DNA from: Clostridia bacterium
GTDB taxonomy: Bacteria; Bacillota; Clostridia; Oscillospirales; Acutalibacteraceae
Assembly (NCBI GenBank): GCA_017429345.1
Contig: JAFRPB010000171.1
Span: forward strand, 1 to 50,741
Length of the DNA: 50,741 nucleotides
Direction: 5' to 3'
Part shown: piece after piece, positions 26,624 through 34,104 of the stretch
Position numbering within the stretch: the first letter of the stretch is position 1
Layout of the letters: every line of letters begins with the position of its first letter
Position numbers and translations under genes: made by a program
The notes under the pieces: generated by a model
Told to the model about the DNA's origin: nothing
The model's input: only the letters and a program-made list of their open reading frames with translations
The model's database searches: none

Positions 26624-27291
26624 TTATAACAATACTCAGCTATCGCGATAAAATACACGGTCAGACCGGCATCGATAAAAACGTGGAACAGGCAGTGGAA
26701 ATATTTCCGCTTTTTGCCGAGCCCCATCAGCGCAGCGCCGGTCAGCAGAAACGCGCTGCCGAGCAGCAGAGCGCGGAACGCCCCCTTCGGCAGCGTTTTG
26801 TATGCGCCGCCGCCCGCGACAGCGCACACCGCGGCGGTCGCGATATACAGCGCCATGCGCGCCGTTTTCGTTTTTTCAAAATCGGCGAGCGCGCAGACAA
26901 GTCCCGCGACGGCGCCTGCCCACGCGCAGACGATCATCGTGATCGCGGGCCCCTTTCCCACGGTGTCGACCACCGCCGGCACGGTCCCGGTGGCGGTCCC
27001 CGCCACGGCGAAAAAGATCGCGCAGTGGTCGCAAAGTCGCAGAACGCGCTTCCCGTACCCGGGCCGCGCCGCGTGATACGCCGTCGAGATCAGGAACGTC
27101 AGCGCCGTGCCCAGCAGATACAGCGACGCGCAGACAACGCGCATCGTATCGACGGCGCGGACCGCGGGCGCAAGACAGTTTACGGCGATAAAACCGCAGA
27201 GAACGAGCCCCGCGGCGTGCGTCAGCGTATTCAGGATCTCCTCATCCCGCTCGTATTCAACGAGAGGGATATCCGCATATTTTCTCATCAT
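26617..27291 (-). CDS. Hemolysin III / PAQR family membrane protein
   Basis: A 224-residue protein with about seven membrane helices. The conserved polar residues of the YqfA/HlyIII-PAQR superfamily are visible: a Ser and His in STAYHAARP, DHCAIFF, and a C-terminal HCLFHVFID pair of histidines. In PAQR proteins these bind zinc and resemble a hydrolase site. The bacterial function is unsettled; the name hemolysin is historical. The start at 27291 has no strong Shine-Dalgarno sequence, and ATG 27288 is an alternative. Confidence 0.85.
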   Translation of the reverse strand: MMRKYADIPLVEYERDEEILNTLTHAAGLVLCGFIAVNCLAPAVRAVDTMRVVCASLYLLGTALTFLISTAYHAARPGYGKRVLRLCDHCAIFFAVAGTATGTVPAVVDTVGKGPAITMIVCAWAGAVAGLVCALADFEKTKTARMALYIATAAVCAVAGGGAYKTLPKGAFRALLLGSAFLLTGAALMGLGKKRKYFHCLFHVFIDAGLTVYFIAIAEYCYKF

Positions 27292-27398
27292 AAGTATACT
27301 TTATCAGACATTTTCCGCGCTTTCAATCCCTTTTCGCAATAATCCGCGTTCCGCGCGGAAATTTTTCGGATATTCTTTCCAGAAACCGCGATAGAGAC

Positions 27399-27426
27399 TT
27401 GAAAAATCAAAAAAACATGATATAAT
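27399..27426 (+). promoter_or_regulatory. Sigma-A promoter of the Ldh-family dehydrogenase gene
   Basis: TTGAAA (27399-27404), 16-bp spacer, TATAAT (27421-27426), 44 bp before ATG 27470. Confidence 0.8.
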
Positions 27427-27469
27427 AACATACGGTAAAAAAATATTTATTAAAAAGGAGATTTTCGCT

Positions 27470-28633
27470 ATGCCTAAAGTAGTATGTCCCTGGAATCTGA
27501 TTACCGATTTCGTGACCGACGCGTTCGTCGGCTACGGCGTACCGAGAGAAGAAGCCGAGATGTGCACCGACGTGCTGCTCGAGTCCGACAAGCGCGGCAT
27601 CGAGAGCCACGGCTGCAACCGCTTCAAACCCGTCTATCTTGACAGGATCAAGGCGGGCATCCAGTTCCCCACCACGAATTTTGAGATCCTCAAAGAGACC
27701 GAGACCACCGCGGTCGTCGACGGCCACAACGGCATGGGTCAGGTCATCGGCACCAAAGCCATGAGAATGGCGATCGAAAAGGCGAAGAAATACGGCATGG
27801 GCATGGTCGTCGTCCGCAATTCCTGCCATTACGGCATCGCGGGCTACTACACCTCCATGGCGACCGAGAACGGCTGCATCGGCCTGACCGGCACCAACGC
27901 CCGTCCCTCCGTCGCGCCGACCTTCGGCGTTGAGGGCATGTTCGGCACCAACCCGCTCACGCTAGGCGTTCCCACCGACGAGAAGTTCGACTTCAACATC
28001 GACTGCGCCACCTCCATCACCCAGAACGGCAAGATCGAGTATTACGCGCGCATCGGCGAAGACGTGCATCCCGGCACCGTCATCGACATCGACGGCAACC
28101 CCGTGGAAGGCGATTCCGGCGTCGCGCTCAAGAAGATCCGCAACGGCACAGCCGCGCTGACCACCCTCGGCGGCATCGGCGAATCCCTCGGCGGATACAA
28201 GGGCTACGGCTACGCTCTGTTCGTTGAGCTGCTTTCCGCTGTTCTGCAGGACGGCGCTTACGGCAAGGATCTGGACGGCAAGGACGAGAACGGCAACATC
28301 AGGCCCTATCATCTGGGCCATTTCTTCATCGCCATCGACACCGACCATTTCCTGGGTGAAGACATCTGCCGCAAGAAAGCCGGCGACATCATCCGCGGTA
28401 TCCGCGCCTCCAAGAAGGCTCCCGGCGCGGAGAGAATTTATTCCGCCGGCGAGAAAGAGTACGAGATCTGGAAGTCCCGCGAGGGTTCCGGCGTGCCGAT
28501 CAACGAGTCCGTTCAGGGCGAGATCAACGCCGTCAGAGACGAGCTCGGCCTTGATTACGTCTTCCCGTGGGAAGAAGGCTACAAGCCCTATCCCGAGACG
28601 AAGAAGATCACGGCGCATATAGAAAATTTATAA
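27470..28633 (+). CDS. Malate/L-lactate dehydrogenase family (Ldh_2) NAD(P)-dependent oxidoreductase
   Basis: A 387-residue protein of the family that includes archaeal-type malate dehydrogenase, ureidoglycolate and sulfolactate dehydrogenases; it is unrelated to Rossmann-type MDH. Signatures are the early DKRGIESHG motif (catalytic His), RNSCHYGIAGYY, and MFGTNPLTLGVPT in the cofactor region. AAGGAG lies well placed before the ATG. The malic enzyme gene follows 95 bp downstream in the same direction. The pair could interconvert oxaloacetate, malate and pyruvate; malate as substrate is therefore an inference from context. Codon use is strongly biased, suggesting high expression. Confidence 0.87.
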   Translation: MPKVVCPWNLITDFVTDAFVGYGVPREEAEMCTDVLLESDKRGIESHGCNRFKPVYLDRIKAGIQFPTTNFEILKETETTAVVDGHNGMGQVIGTKAMRMAIEKAKKYGMGMVVVRNSCHYGIAGYYTSMATENGCIGLTGTNARPSVAPTFGVEGMFGTNPLTLGVPTDEKFDFNIDCATSITQNGKIEYYARIGEDVHPGTVIDIDGNPVEGDSGVALKKIRNGTAALTTLGGIGESLGGYKGYGYALFVELLSAVLQDGAYGKDLDGKDENGNIRPYHLGHFFIAIDTDHFLGEDICRKKAGDIIRGIRASKKAPGAERIYSAGEKEYEIWKSREGSGVPINESVQGEINAVRDELGLDYVFPWEEGYKPYPETKKITAHIENL

Positions 28634-28662
28634 GTCCCGAGTTCCGAGTCCCGAGTCCCGAG
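28634..28662. repeat. Short direct word repeat, CCGAGTCCCGAG type
   Basis: Four tandem variants of TCCCGAG directly after the stop of the dehydrogenase. No clear complementary right half was seen. Noncoding. Confidence 0.5.
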
Positions 28663-28728
28663 GCGAAAGATCCGAGCCGCGGGATCCGGGGATCGCGAAT
28701 CCGATTATCAACGAATAGGAGAAATATT

Positions 28729-29901
28729 ATGGATTACAGAAAAGAATCTCTCAGACTTCACGGCGAGTGGAAGGGCAAGGTCGAAGTCATCGCCCGCGCG
28801 AAGGTCGACAGCAAGGACGCGCTCTCCCTTGCTTACACCCCCGGCGTTGCAGAGCCCTGCCTTGAGATCCAGAAGGATTACAACAAGAGCTGGGAGCTGA
28901 CCCGCCGCTGGAACATGGTCGCGGTCGTCACCGACGGCACCGCGGTGCTCGGTCTGGGCGACATCGGCCCCGAGGCCGGCATGCCCGTTATGGAAGGCAA
29001 ATGCGTTCTGTTCAAGGAATTCGGCGGCGTTGACGCCTTCCCTCTCTGCGTCAGGACCAAGGACGTAGATGAGATCGTCGACATCGTCTACAAGATCAGC
29101 GGCTCCTTCGGCGGCGTCAACCTTGAGGATATCTCCGCCCCCCGCTGCTTCGAGATCGAGAAGAAGCTCAAAGAGAAGTGCGATATCCCGATCTTCCACG
29201 ACGACCAGCACGGCACCGCCGTCGTCTGCTCTGCGGCGCTCATCAACGCCATGAAGCTCACCGGCAGAACGCTCGGCGAATGCAAGGCGGTCATCAACGG
29301 CGCGGGCTCCGCCGGCGTCGCGATCGCGAAGCTGCTCATGTCCCTCGGTCTTAAGGACGTCATTCTCTGCGACCGCACCGGCGCGATCTATGAGGGCAGA
29401 GAAAAGCTCAACCCCTTTAAAGAGGAACTTGCGAAGGTCACCAACCGCGGCATGACCAAGGGCACCCTTGCCGACGCGATCAAGGGCACCGATATCTTCA
29501 TCGGCGTCTCCGCTCCCGGCGTGCTCACGCAGGATATGATCCGCACCATGAATCCCGATCCGCTCGTGTTCCCGATGGCGAACCCGACGCCCGAGATCAT
29601 GCCCGACGAGGCGAAGGCCGCGGGCGCGGCGATCGTCGGCACCGGCAGAAGCGACTTCCCGAACCAGATCAACAACGTGCTCTGCTTCCCGGCGCTGTTC
29701 CGCGGCGCGCTGGACGTGAGAGCCAGCGACATCACCGAGAACATGAAGATCGCCGCCGCGTACGCGATCGCGTCTCTCGTTCCCGACGATAAACTCAGCC
29801 CCGAGTTCATTATGCCCGAGGCGTTCGATCCCCGCATCCGCGAGACCGTCGCCAAGGCGGTCGCCGAAGCGGCGATCAAGGACGGCGTAGCAAGGATCTG
29901 A
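28729..29901 (+). CDS. NAD(P)-dependent malic enzyme
   Basis: A 390-residue short bacterial malic enzyme that oxidatively decarboxylates malate to pyruvate and CO2. Visible features are [12 protein letters not shown] at the start, the metal and substrate residues in [11 protein letters not shown], the catalytic Lys in the [11 protein letters not shown] region, and the dinucleotide loop [14 protein letters not shown]. The C-terminus has the expected [15 protein letters not shown] segment. ATG 28729 is preceded by AGGAG at 8 nt. It follows the Ldh-family dehydrogenase, and codon bias resembles that gene. It supplies pyruvate and NAD(P)H in a fermenter. Confidence 0.93.
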   Translation: MDYRKESLRLHGEWKGKVEVIARAKVDSKDALSLAYTPGVAEPCLEIQKDYNKSWELTRRWNMVAVVTDGTAVLGLGDIGPEAGMPVMEGKCVLFKEFGGVDAFPLCVRTKDVDEIVDIVYKISGSFGGVNLEDISAPRCFEIEKKLKEKCDIPIFHDDQHGTAVVCSAALINAMKLTGRTLGECKAVINGAGSAGVAIAKLLMSLGLKDVILCDRTGAIYEGREKLNPFKEELAKVTNRGMTKGTLADAIKGTDIFIGVSAPGVLTQDMIRTMNPDPLVFPMANPTPEIMPDEAKAAGAAIVGTGRSDFPNQINNVLCFPALFRGALDVRASDITENMKIAAAYAIASLVPDDKLSPEFIMPEAFDPRIRETVAKAVAEAAIKDGVARI

Positions 29902-29923
29902 CGCCGTTCCACAGCAAACAAAC

Positions 29924-29970
29924 AGGCGCAGAACACCGCTCCTCAAAGAAGCAGGCTCCGCGCCTCTTTT
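29924..29970 (+). terminator. Possible terminator after malic enzyme
   Basis: AGGCGC (29924-29929) pairs with GCGCCT (29960-29965), followed by CTTTT. The inner loop is long and only partly paired, so this is weak. Confidence 0.4.
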
Positions 29971-30033
29971 GCGGCAAGACGCCGCATATAAAACAATAAA
30001 CTACGAATAATAATAATTGGAGGTTAAATAAAG

Positions 30034-30807
30034 ATGAAGAACTATTTTGATTTGAACGGACAGGTCGCGATCATTACGGGCAGCTCCACGGGTCTGGGCG
30101 TACAGATGGCGAGGGCGCTCGCGAACCAGGGCGCGAAGATCGTCGCCGCCGCCCGCCGCGAGGAGCGGATCAAAGCGGTCGCCGCCGAGATCGAGAGAGA
30201 TTTCGGCGTGGAGACCCTTGCCATCCGCTGCGACATCACCGACACCGAAGGCGTTAACGCGATGGTCGATCAGGTCCTGGAAAAATTCGGCAGGATCGAC
30301 ATCCTGATCAACAACGCCGGCACCGGCGCGGTCGCCCCCGCCGAGGATATCACCGACGAGCAGTTCCACGATGAGATGAACATCGACCTGTTCGGCACCT
30401 TCCGCGTGGCGCGCGCCGTCGCAAAGAAGGCGATGATCCCCGCGCAGTACGGCAGGATCATCAACATCGCTTCGATGTACGGTCTTGTCGGCAACAAGAT
30501 CGCCGGTTCCTCGCCCTATCACGCGGCGAAGGGCGGCGTCATCAACCTGACGCGCGCGCTTGCCGCCGAGTGGGGCAAATACAAGATCACGGTCAACTCG
30601 ATCTGCCCGGGTTATTTCTATACGGATCTTACCCGCGACACGCTGAATTCCGATTTCTTCCAGCAGAACGCGAAGACCATGATCCCCGAGGAGCGCTACG
30701 GAGAAGAGGGCGAGCTTGATACTGCCACGCTGTTCCTTGCCTCCCCGAATTCCGCTTACGTGACCGGCGTGAACCTTGCCGTCGACGGCGGGTATACGTG
30801 TATGTAA
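30034..30807 (+). CDS. Short-chain dehydrogenase/reductase (SDR) family oxidoreductase
   Basis: A 257-residue classical SDR. It has the cofactor loop TGSSTGLG (residues 15-22), NNAG, the catalytic Ser in INIASMYG and YHAAK with the active Tyr and Lys. The C-terminus GVNLAVDGGYT is typical. It looks most like gluconate 5-dehydrogenase or 3-oxoacyl-ACP reductase-like enzymes of sugar acid metabolism; substrate not decidable. GGAGG precedes the ATG at a slightly long distance. Strong codon bias is shared with the two upstream genes, so the three may respond to the same condition although separated by about 130 bp. Confidence 0.88.
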   Translation: MKNYFDLNGQVAIITGSSTGLGVQMARALANQGAKIVAAARREERIKAVAAEIERDFGVETLAIRCDITDTEGVNAMVDQVLEKFGRIDILINNAGTGAVAPAEDITDEQFHDEMNIDLFGTFRVARAVAKKAMIPAQYGRIINIASMYGLVGNKIAGSSPYHAAKGGVINLTRALAAEWGKYKITVNSICPGYFYTDLTRDTLNSDFFQQNAKTMIPEERYGEEGELDTATLFLASPNSAYVTGVNLAVDGGYTCM

Positions 30808-30920
30808 GGGATGAGGGATGAGCGATGAGGGATGAGATACAAGATATAAGAGATTAGAGATGAGAGATAAGAACCGTATTCTGAGTCTCGAATCCTTCCC
30901 GAATCCCGAAGCCATCCCAC
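30808..30920. repeat. Inverted word-repeat island, GGGATGAG type
   Basis: The left part (30808-30838) repeats GGGATGAG variants and drifts into GAGATAAGAG words. The right part (30882-30920) carries complementary TCTCGAATCC, CCCGAATCCCG and CCATCCC words. It immediately follows the SDR stop. Noncoding. Confidence 0.55.
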
Positions 30921-30952
30921 CTCCGCCTTTTTTAAACCGTATAAAACGCGAC

Positions 30953-30979
30953 GGGCTGCCGACCGGCAGCCCGCTGTTT
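30953..30979 (+). terminator. Intrinsic terminator after the SDR gene
   Basis: GGGCTGCC (30953-30960) pairs with GGCAGCCC (30965-30972), followed by GCTGTTTTTT. It lies just before the convergent ATPase stop at 30992. Confidence 0.8.
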
Positions 30980-30991
30980 TTTGTATTATAT

Positions 30992-32311
30992 TCAGCCTGA
31001 CAGAAGCCAGTCGATCAGGCTTTCGGATCGGATGCCGTCATAAGTGGAATCGAGACCGGGGTCGAGCGAGAGGATCATCTTCGGGTAATTATCCTTGATT
31101 TTCTGCAGCGGGGCGAGCTCTCTTTTCCGCACGTCCTCGCTCTGCATGGATTCCGTTACCTGAATATAGAGCTTTTCGTCTGACTTCGTCGCAATAAAAT
31201 CTATCTCGGCGCTGCCGAGCTTTCCGATCGCGGCGTCGTACCCGCGGCGAAGGAGGTCGAAATAAACGACGTTTTCCAGCGCGTGCCCGCTGTCGCGGTT
31301 CCGGAAGCCGAGAAGATAATTCCGCAGGCCGATATCAACGATATAGTATTTCCCGAGCGTGCGCAGGTATTCCTTCCCCTTGATATCGAACCGTTTGATC
31401 TCATAAAACAGATAGCTTTCCGTCAGCGTGTTTACATAGGTCTGAACGGTATGCGTGCTCGGTGCGCCTTTTCTGTTTTCGTCGGCCAGAAGCCCTTCGT
31501 TTGCCAGCGTATTGCCGATCGAAGCGGCGGAGACGTTGGAGCCGATATTGTCGGCAAGAAACAGAATGATTTTTCGCAGCAGCGCCGGATCGGCAATCTT
31601 CTGCCGTCTCCGGCGCGCCTCTCTTTCCAGAATATCCCGCATTACGACGGTGGAATAAATTCCGTCGAGCAGCGCGAGGGCTTTTTCCTGATCCAGCCCG
31701 ACGTCCGCAATTCCCGGCATCCCGCCGATGCGCATATACGCGTCGAAGACCTCCCGCGGCGAGTAACCGGCGCCGGTTTTGTCGATGATCTCTTTGCGCG
31801 TACCTCCGAGGGCGCTTTTTGTTTCCCGCAGCTCGAACCCGTGGAAATCCAGAAATTCCCGGAACGAGAGCGGCAGCATCCGGATCTCAACGCATCTGCC
31901 GGACAGATAGGTGGAATATTCGGAGGAGAGCAGATACGCGTTCGACCCGGTGACGTAAATATCGCAGTCGAGATCGACGCGAAGCGCGTTGACCGCATTT
32001 TCCCACGCGTTGATCCGCTGGATCTCGTCAAAGAACAGATACATCCGCTTTCCCGGCACGACGCGGGCTTTGACGTAACGGTACACGTCGTCCGACGACA
32101 GATCCTTGAACTCGAACGACTCGAAATTCATTTCAACGATCTGCTCGGGCAGAACGCCGGTCTGCTTCAGATGCGCCGCCATCAGCTTTAAAAGACTGGA
32201 TTTGCCGCAGCGCCGGATCCCCGTGACGACCTTGACCGGTTCGGTGTCCCGGAAGCCGATCAGCTTATTTAAATAGATATCCCTGTTTTTCAGTTGTTGA
32301 GCTTGTATCAT
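30992..32311 (-). CDS. AAA ATPase with C-terminal DUF4143
   Basis: N-terminal P-loop of the AAA_14 type (Walker A GIRRCGKSSLL near residue 32; Walker B LFFDEIQ) followed by DUF4143 with a PD-(D/E)XK-like fold (SAEIDFIATKS, YIQV). Such proteins are abundant in anaerobes and are thought to be mobile or defence-related accessory ATPases; no biochemical role is firmly known. Length about 440 residues is typical. GGAGGG lies 7 nt before ATG 32311 and 4 nt before ATG 32314, so the second is preferred. It is convergent with the SDR gene and divergent from the HTH gene. Confidence 0.87.
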   Translation of the reverse strand: MIQAQQLKNRDIYLNKLIGFRDTEPVKVVTGIRRCGKSSLLKLMAAHLKQTGVLPEQIVEMNFESFEFKDLSSDDVYRYVKARVVPGKRMYLFFDEIQRINAWENAVNALRVDLDCDIYVTGSNAYLLSSEYSTYLSGRCVEIRMLPLSFREFLDFHGFELRETKSALGGTRKEIIDKTGAGYSPREVFDAYMRIGGMPGIADVGLDQEKALALLDGIYSTVVMRDILEREARRRRQKIADPALLRKIILFLADNIGSNVSAASIGNTLANEGLLADENRKGAPSTHTVQTYVNTLTESYLFYEIKRFDIKGKEYLRTLGKYYIVDIGLRNYLLGFRNRDSGHALENVVYFDLLRRGYDAAIGKLGSAEIDFIATKSDEKLYIQVTESMQSEDVRKRELAPLQKIKDNYPKMILSLDPGLDSTYDGIRSESLIDWLLSG

Positions 32312-32500
32312 CATACATCCCTCCGTCGGTTAAATCATAGCATAAACTTATAAATAAATCAAGTTTTTGCAATCAATTGCAAAAACTTTTAAAATTTCAA
32401 AGTTTTTGCTGCGTTTTTTGTTGGGGAAATCGCCTCGTGTGGAAATTTTTCGTTATAGAAATCATATCAATGGTTCGTTGTTTTGCAAGAACATAACCGA

Positions 32501-32558
32501 TAAACCGTTATATAAACGGTTTAAGCAGGTTAAACTGTCGCATATCGGCACATATAAT
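32501..32558 (+). promoter_or_regulatory. Promoter and operator-like palindrome of the HTH regulator
   Basis: TTAAAC (32530-32535), 17-bp spacer, TATAAT (32553-32558). Just upstream lies a perfect 9-bp inverted repeat TAAACCGTT (32501-32509) / AACGGTTTA (32515-32523). The rest of 32315-32608 is AT-rich with no gene seen. Confidence 0.55.
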
Positions 32559-32608
32559 ATCTGTGTAATACGATTATATTCATTGTTTCACGATTACAGA
32601 GGGATTAT

Positions 32609-32935
32609 ATGGACGCAGAAAAAGTAGGAGCAAGGATCCGAGAATGCAGAAAAAGAGCCGGGATCACGCAGGAAAAGCTCGGCGAGGCGGTCGGGCTGTC
32701 AACAAATCATATATCCGCGATCGAACGCGGTGTCAATATGCCGCGGGTGGATAAGCTCGTGGAAATGATGAACGTGATGAAATGCACGGCGGATGAGATC
32801 TTTATCGACGTTCTTGACGCGGGCTATAAAAGAAAGGCGTCGATTCTGGAAGATAAACTCAACAATCTGCCCGGCGAAGAACGTCGAAAAATACTCAATG
32901 TCGTGGAAGTAATGATCGATTCCGCGAAAAAATAA
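32609..32935 (+). CDS. XRE-type helix-turn-helix regulator (108 aa)
   Basis: The N-terminal HTH_3 domain spans residues about 7-62: IRECRKRAGITQEKLGEAVG, then the recognition helix STNHISAIERG. A short C-terminal helical part (about 75-105) has LPGEERRKILNVVEVMID. GAGGG lies before the ATG. A palindrome upstream of its promoter suggests autoregulation. It is divergent from the AAA/DUF4143 gene across a 300-bp AT-rich gap, which may hold the control region for both. Target genes unknown. Confidence 0.85.
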   Translation: MDAEKVGARIRECRKRAGITQEKLGEAVGLSTNHISAIERGVNMPRVDKLVEMMNVMKCTADEIFIDVLDAGYKRKASILEDKLNNLPGEERRKILNVVEVMIDSAKK

Positions 32936-32958
32936 AAATTTTCGATCTCAAAGCCAAA

Positions 32959-32986
32959 AAGCGACTGTTTTCGACAGCCGCTTTGC
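32959..32986. terminator. Likely two-way terminator between HTH gene and spo0A
   Basis: AAGCG-A-CTGT (32959-32968) pairs with ACAG-C-CGCTT (32974-32983) with one mismatch. A-rich left and T-rich right flanks; lies between convergent genes. Confidence 0.5.
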
Positions 32987-33052
32987 TTATACTGTAGATG
33001 TAATCGTTAAACAATTAGTTTGACGATGCCGGCGGGGTTTCGCGGCCGAAGG

Positions 33053-33823
33053 TCACGAAACCTTGAGCCGAAGCCGAAGCTTATCGCTGATCATGGCGAT
33101 AAACTCGCTGTTCGTGGGCTTGCCGCGCGCGCTCTGGATCGTGTAACCGAAGTAGGAGCTGAGAACGTCCACGTCGCCTCTGTCCCACGCGACCTCGATC
33201 GCGTGGCGAATGGCCCTCTCCACGCGGGACGCGGTGGTTTTATACATCTTCGCAACGGTGGGATAGAGCACCTTCGTTACCGAGCCCATCATGTCGGGCG
33301 AGTCCACGGACATAATGATCGCGCTGCGCAGATACTGATAACCCTTGATATGGGCGGGAACGCCGATCTGGTGCATAATGTCGGAAACGACGAGCTCCAG
33401 GTCGCGCGTTTCATTTTTATTGATCGGGATGATCCCCGTCCGGTTCATCCTGCCCGTAAAGCGCAGGATCCGTTCCGCTAAAAGAGCGATATTGATCGGC
33501 TTGATAAAATAATAATCCGCTCCGGCGTCAAGCACCTCCTGCTCGAAATCCGGATCGTCCACGCCCGATAAAAGGAAGATGATCGGGCGTTTTTTCAGTT
33601 CCGTGCTGCCGAGGATCTTGAGTACGCCCAGCGCGTCGATGCGCGCCATGAACGCGTCCATCAGAACCACGTCCGGCTTGAGATTTTTGATCGCGTTGAT
33701 GACCTCGCTGCCGTCCTTCGGAACCGTGCAGACCTCATAGCCGTAGGTGCGCAGCGTTGACGCGCATTCCGTGCCGAATCCGTTTCCCTCCTCCGCAAGG
33801 AGGATTTTTAACTGACCTGTCAT
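33053..33823 (-). CDS. spo0A: Stage 0 sporulation response regulator Spo0A
   Basis: A 256-residue master regulator of sporulation entry. The receiver domain (1-120) has phospho-acceptor D56 in [12 protein letters not shown] and Lys in FIKPIN. The usual N-terminal Asp pair is E11-E12 (LLAEEGN). The C-terminal Spo0A domain is strongly conserved ([35 protein letters not shown]) and recognises 0A boxes. ATG 33823 has AAAGGA upstream and matches the family start; an upstream in-frame ATG is unsupported. It is transcribed from a promoter at 33898-33926. This gene implies the organism forms or recently formed endospores. Confidence 0.95.
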   Translation of the reverse strand: MTGQLKILLAEEGNGFGTECASTLRTYGYEVCTVPKDGSEVINAIKNLKPDVVLMDAFMARIDALGVLKILGSTELKKRPIIFLLSGVDDPDFEQEVLDAGADYYFIKPINIALLAERILRFTGRMNRTGIIPINKNETRDLELVVSDIMHQIGVPAHIKGYQYLRSAIIMSVDSPDMMGSVTKVLYPTVAKMYKTTASRVERAIRHAIEVAWDRGDVDVLSSYFGYTIQSARGKPTNSEFIAMISDKLRLRLKVS

Positions 33824-33897
33824 TTTGAATCGTCCTTTCTTTTTCAGGCGGCTCCGCACGGCCGTAATGATGCGACGCCGCCCTGTTTTTCTGTCAT

Positions 33898-33926
33898 ATT
33901 ATACCATTAATGGTATAATTTGGCAA
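33898..33926 (-). promoter_or_regulatory. spo0A promoter with embedded perfect palindrome
   Basis: Minus strand: TTGCCA (33926-33921), 17-bp spacer, TATAAT (33903-33898). A perfect 22-bp palindrome with half-site ATTATACCATT fills 33898-33919, covering the -10 and most of the spacer. It makes a second TATAAT on the plus strand at 33914. Confidence 0.75.
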
Positions 33927-34047
33927 TATATTTCAAAGAAAAAATGGCAGAAAATGCCATTTTCTATCTATTTCACAAAATCAGTCGAGGTTGTTCTGTC
34001 AGATTTAATAATTCGTGTGTCGTCCGCTGTCGTTTTGCCACGGATGA

Positions 34048-34076
34048 TTGACTTTTCCTTCCGATTTTCATACAAT
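34048..34076 (+). promoter_or_regulatory. Sigma-A promoter of the rhamnosidase gene
   Basis: TTGACT (34048-34053), 17-bp spacer, TACAAT (34071-34076), 28 bp before ATG 34105, so the leader is short. Confidence 0.8.
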
Positions 34077-34104
34077 GGAAGAAAAACGAAACGGAGTGTC
34101 AGGA

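Noticed and set aside
26520-27342. Plus-strand frame opposite the hemolysin III gene
   Set aside because: It crosses the word-repeat island and an 18-bp terminator hairpin and has no domain similarity.
32974-32980. A 0A box (TTCGACA) near the end of spo0A
   Set aside because: It lies inside the terminator hairpin between convergent genes, not upstream of a promoter; a chance match is likely.
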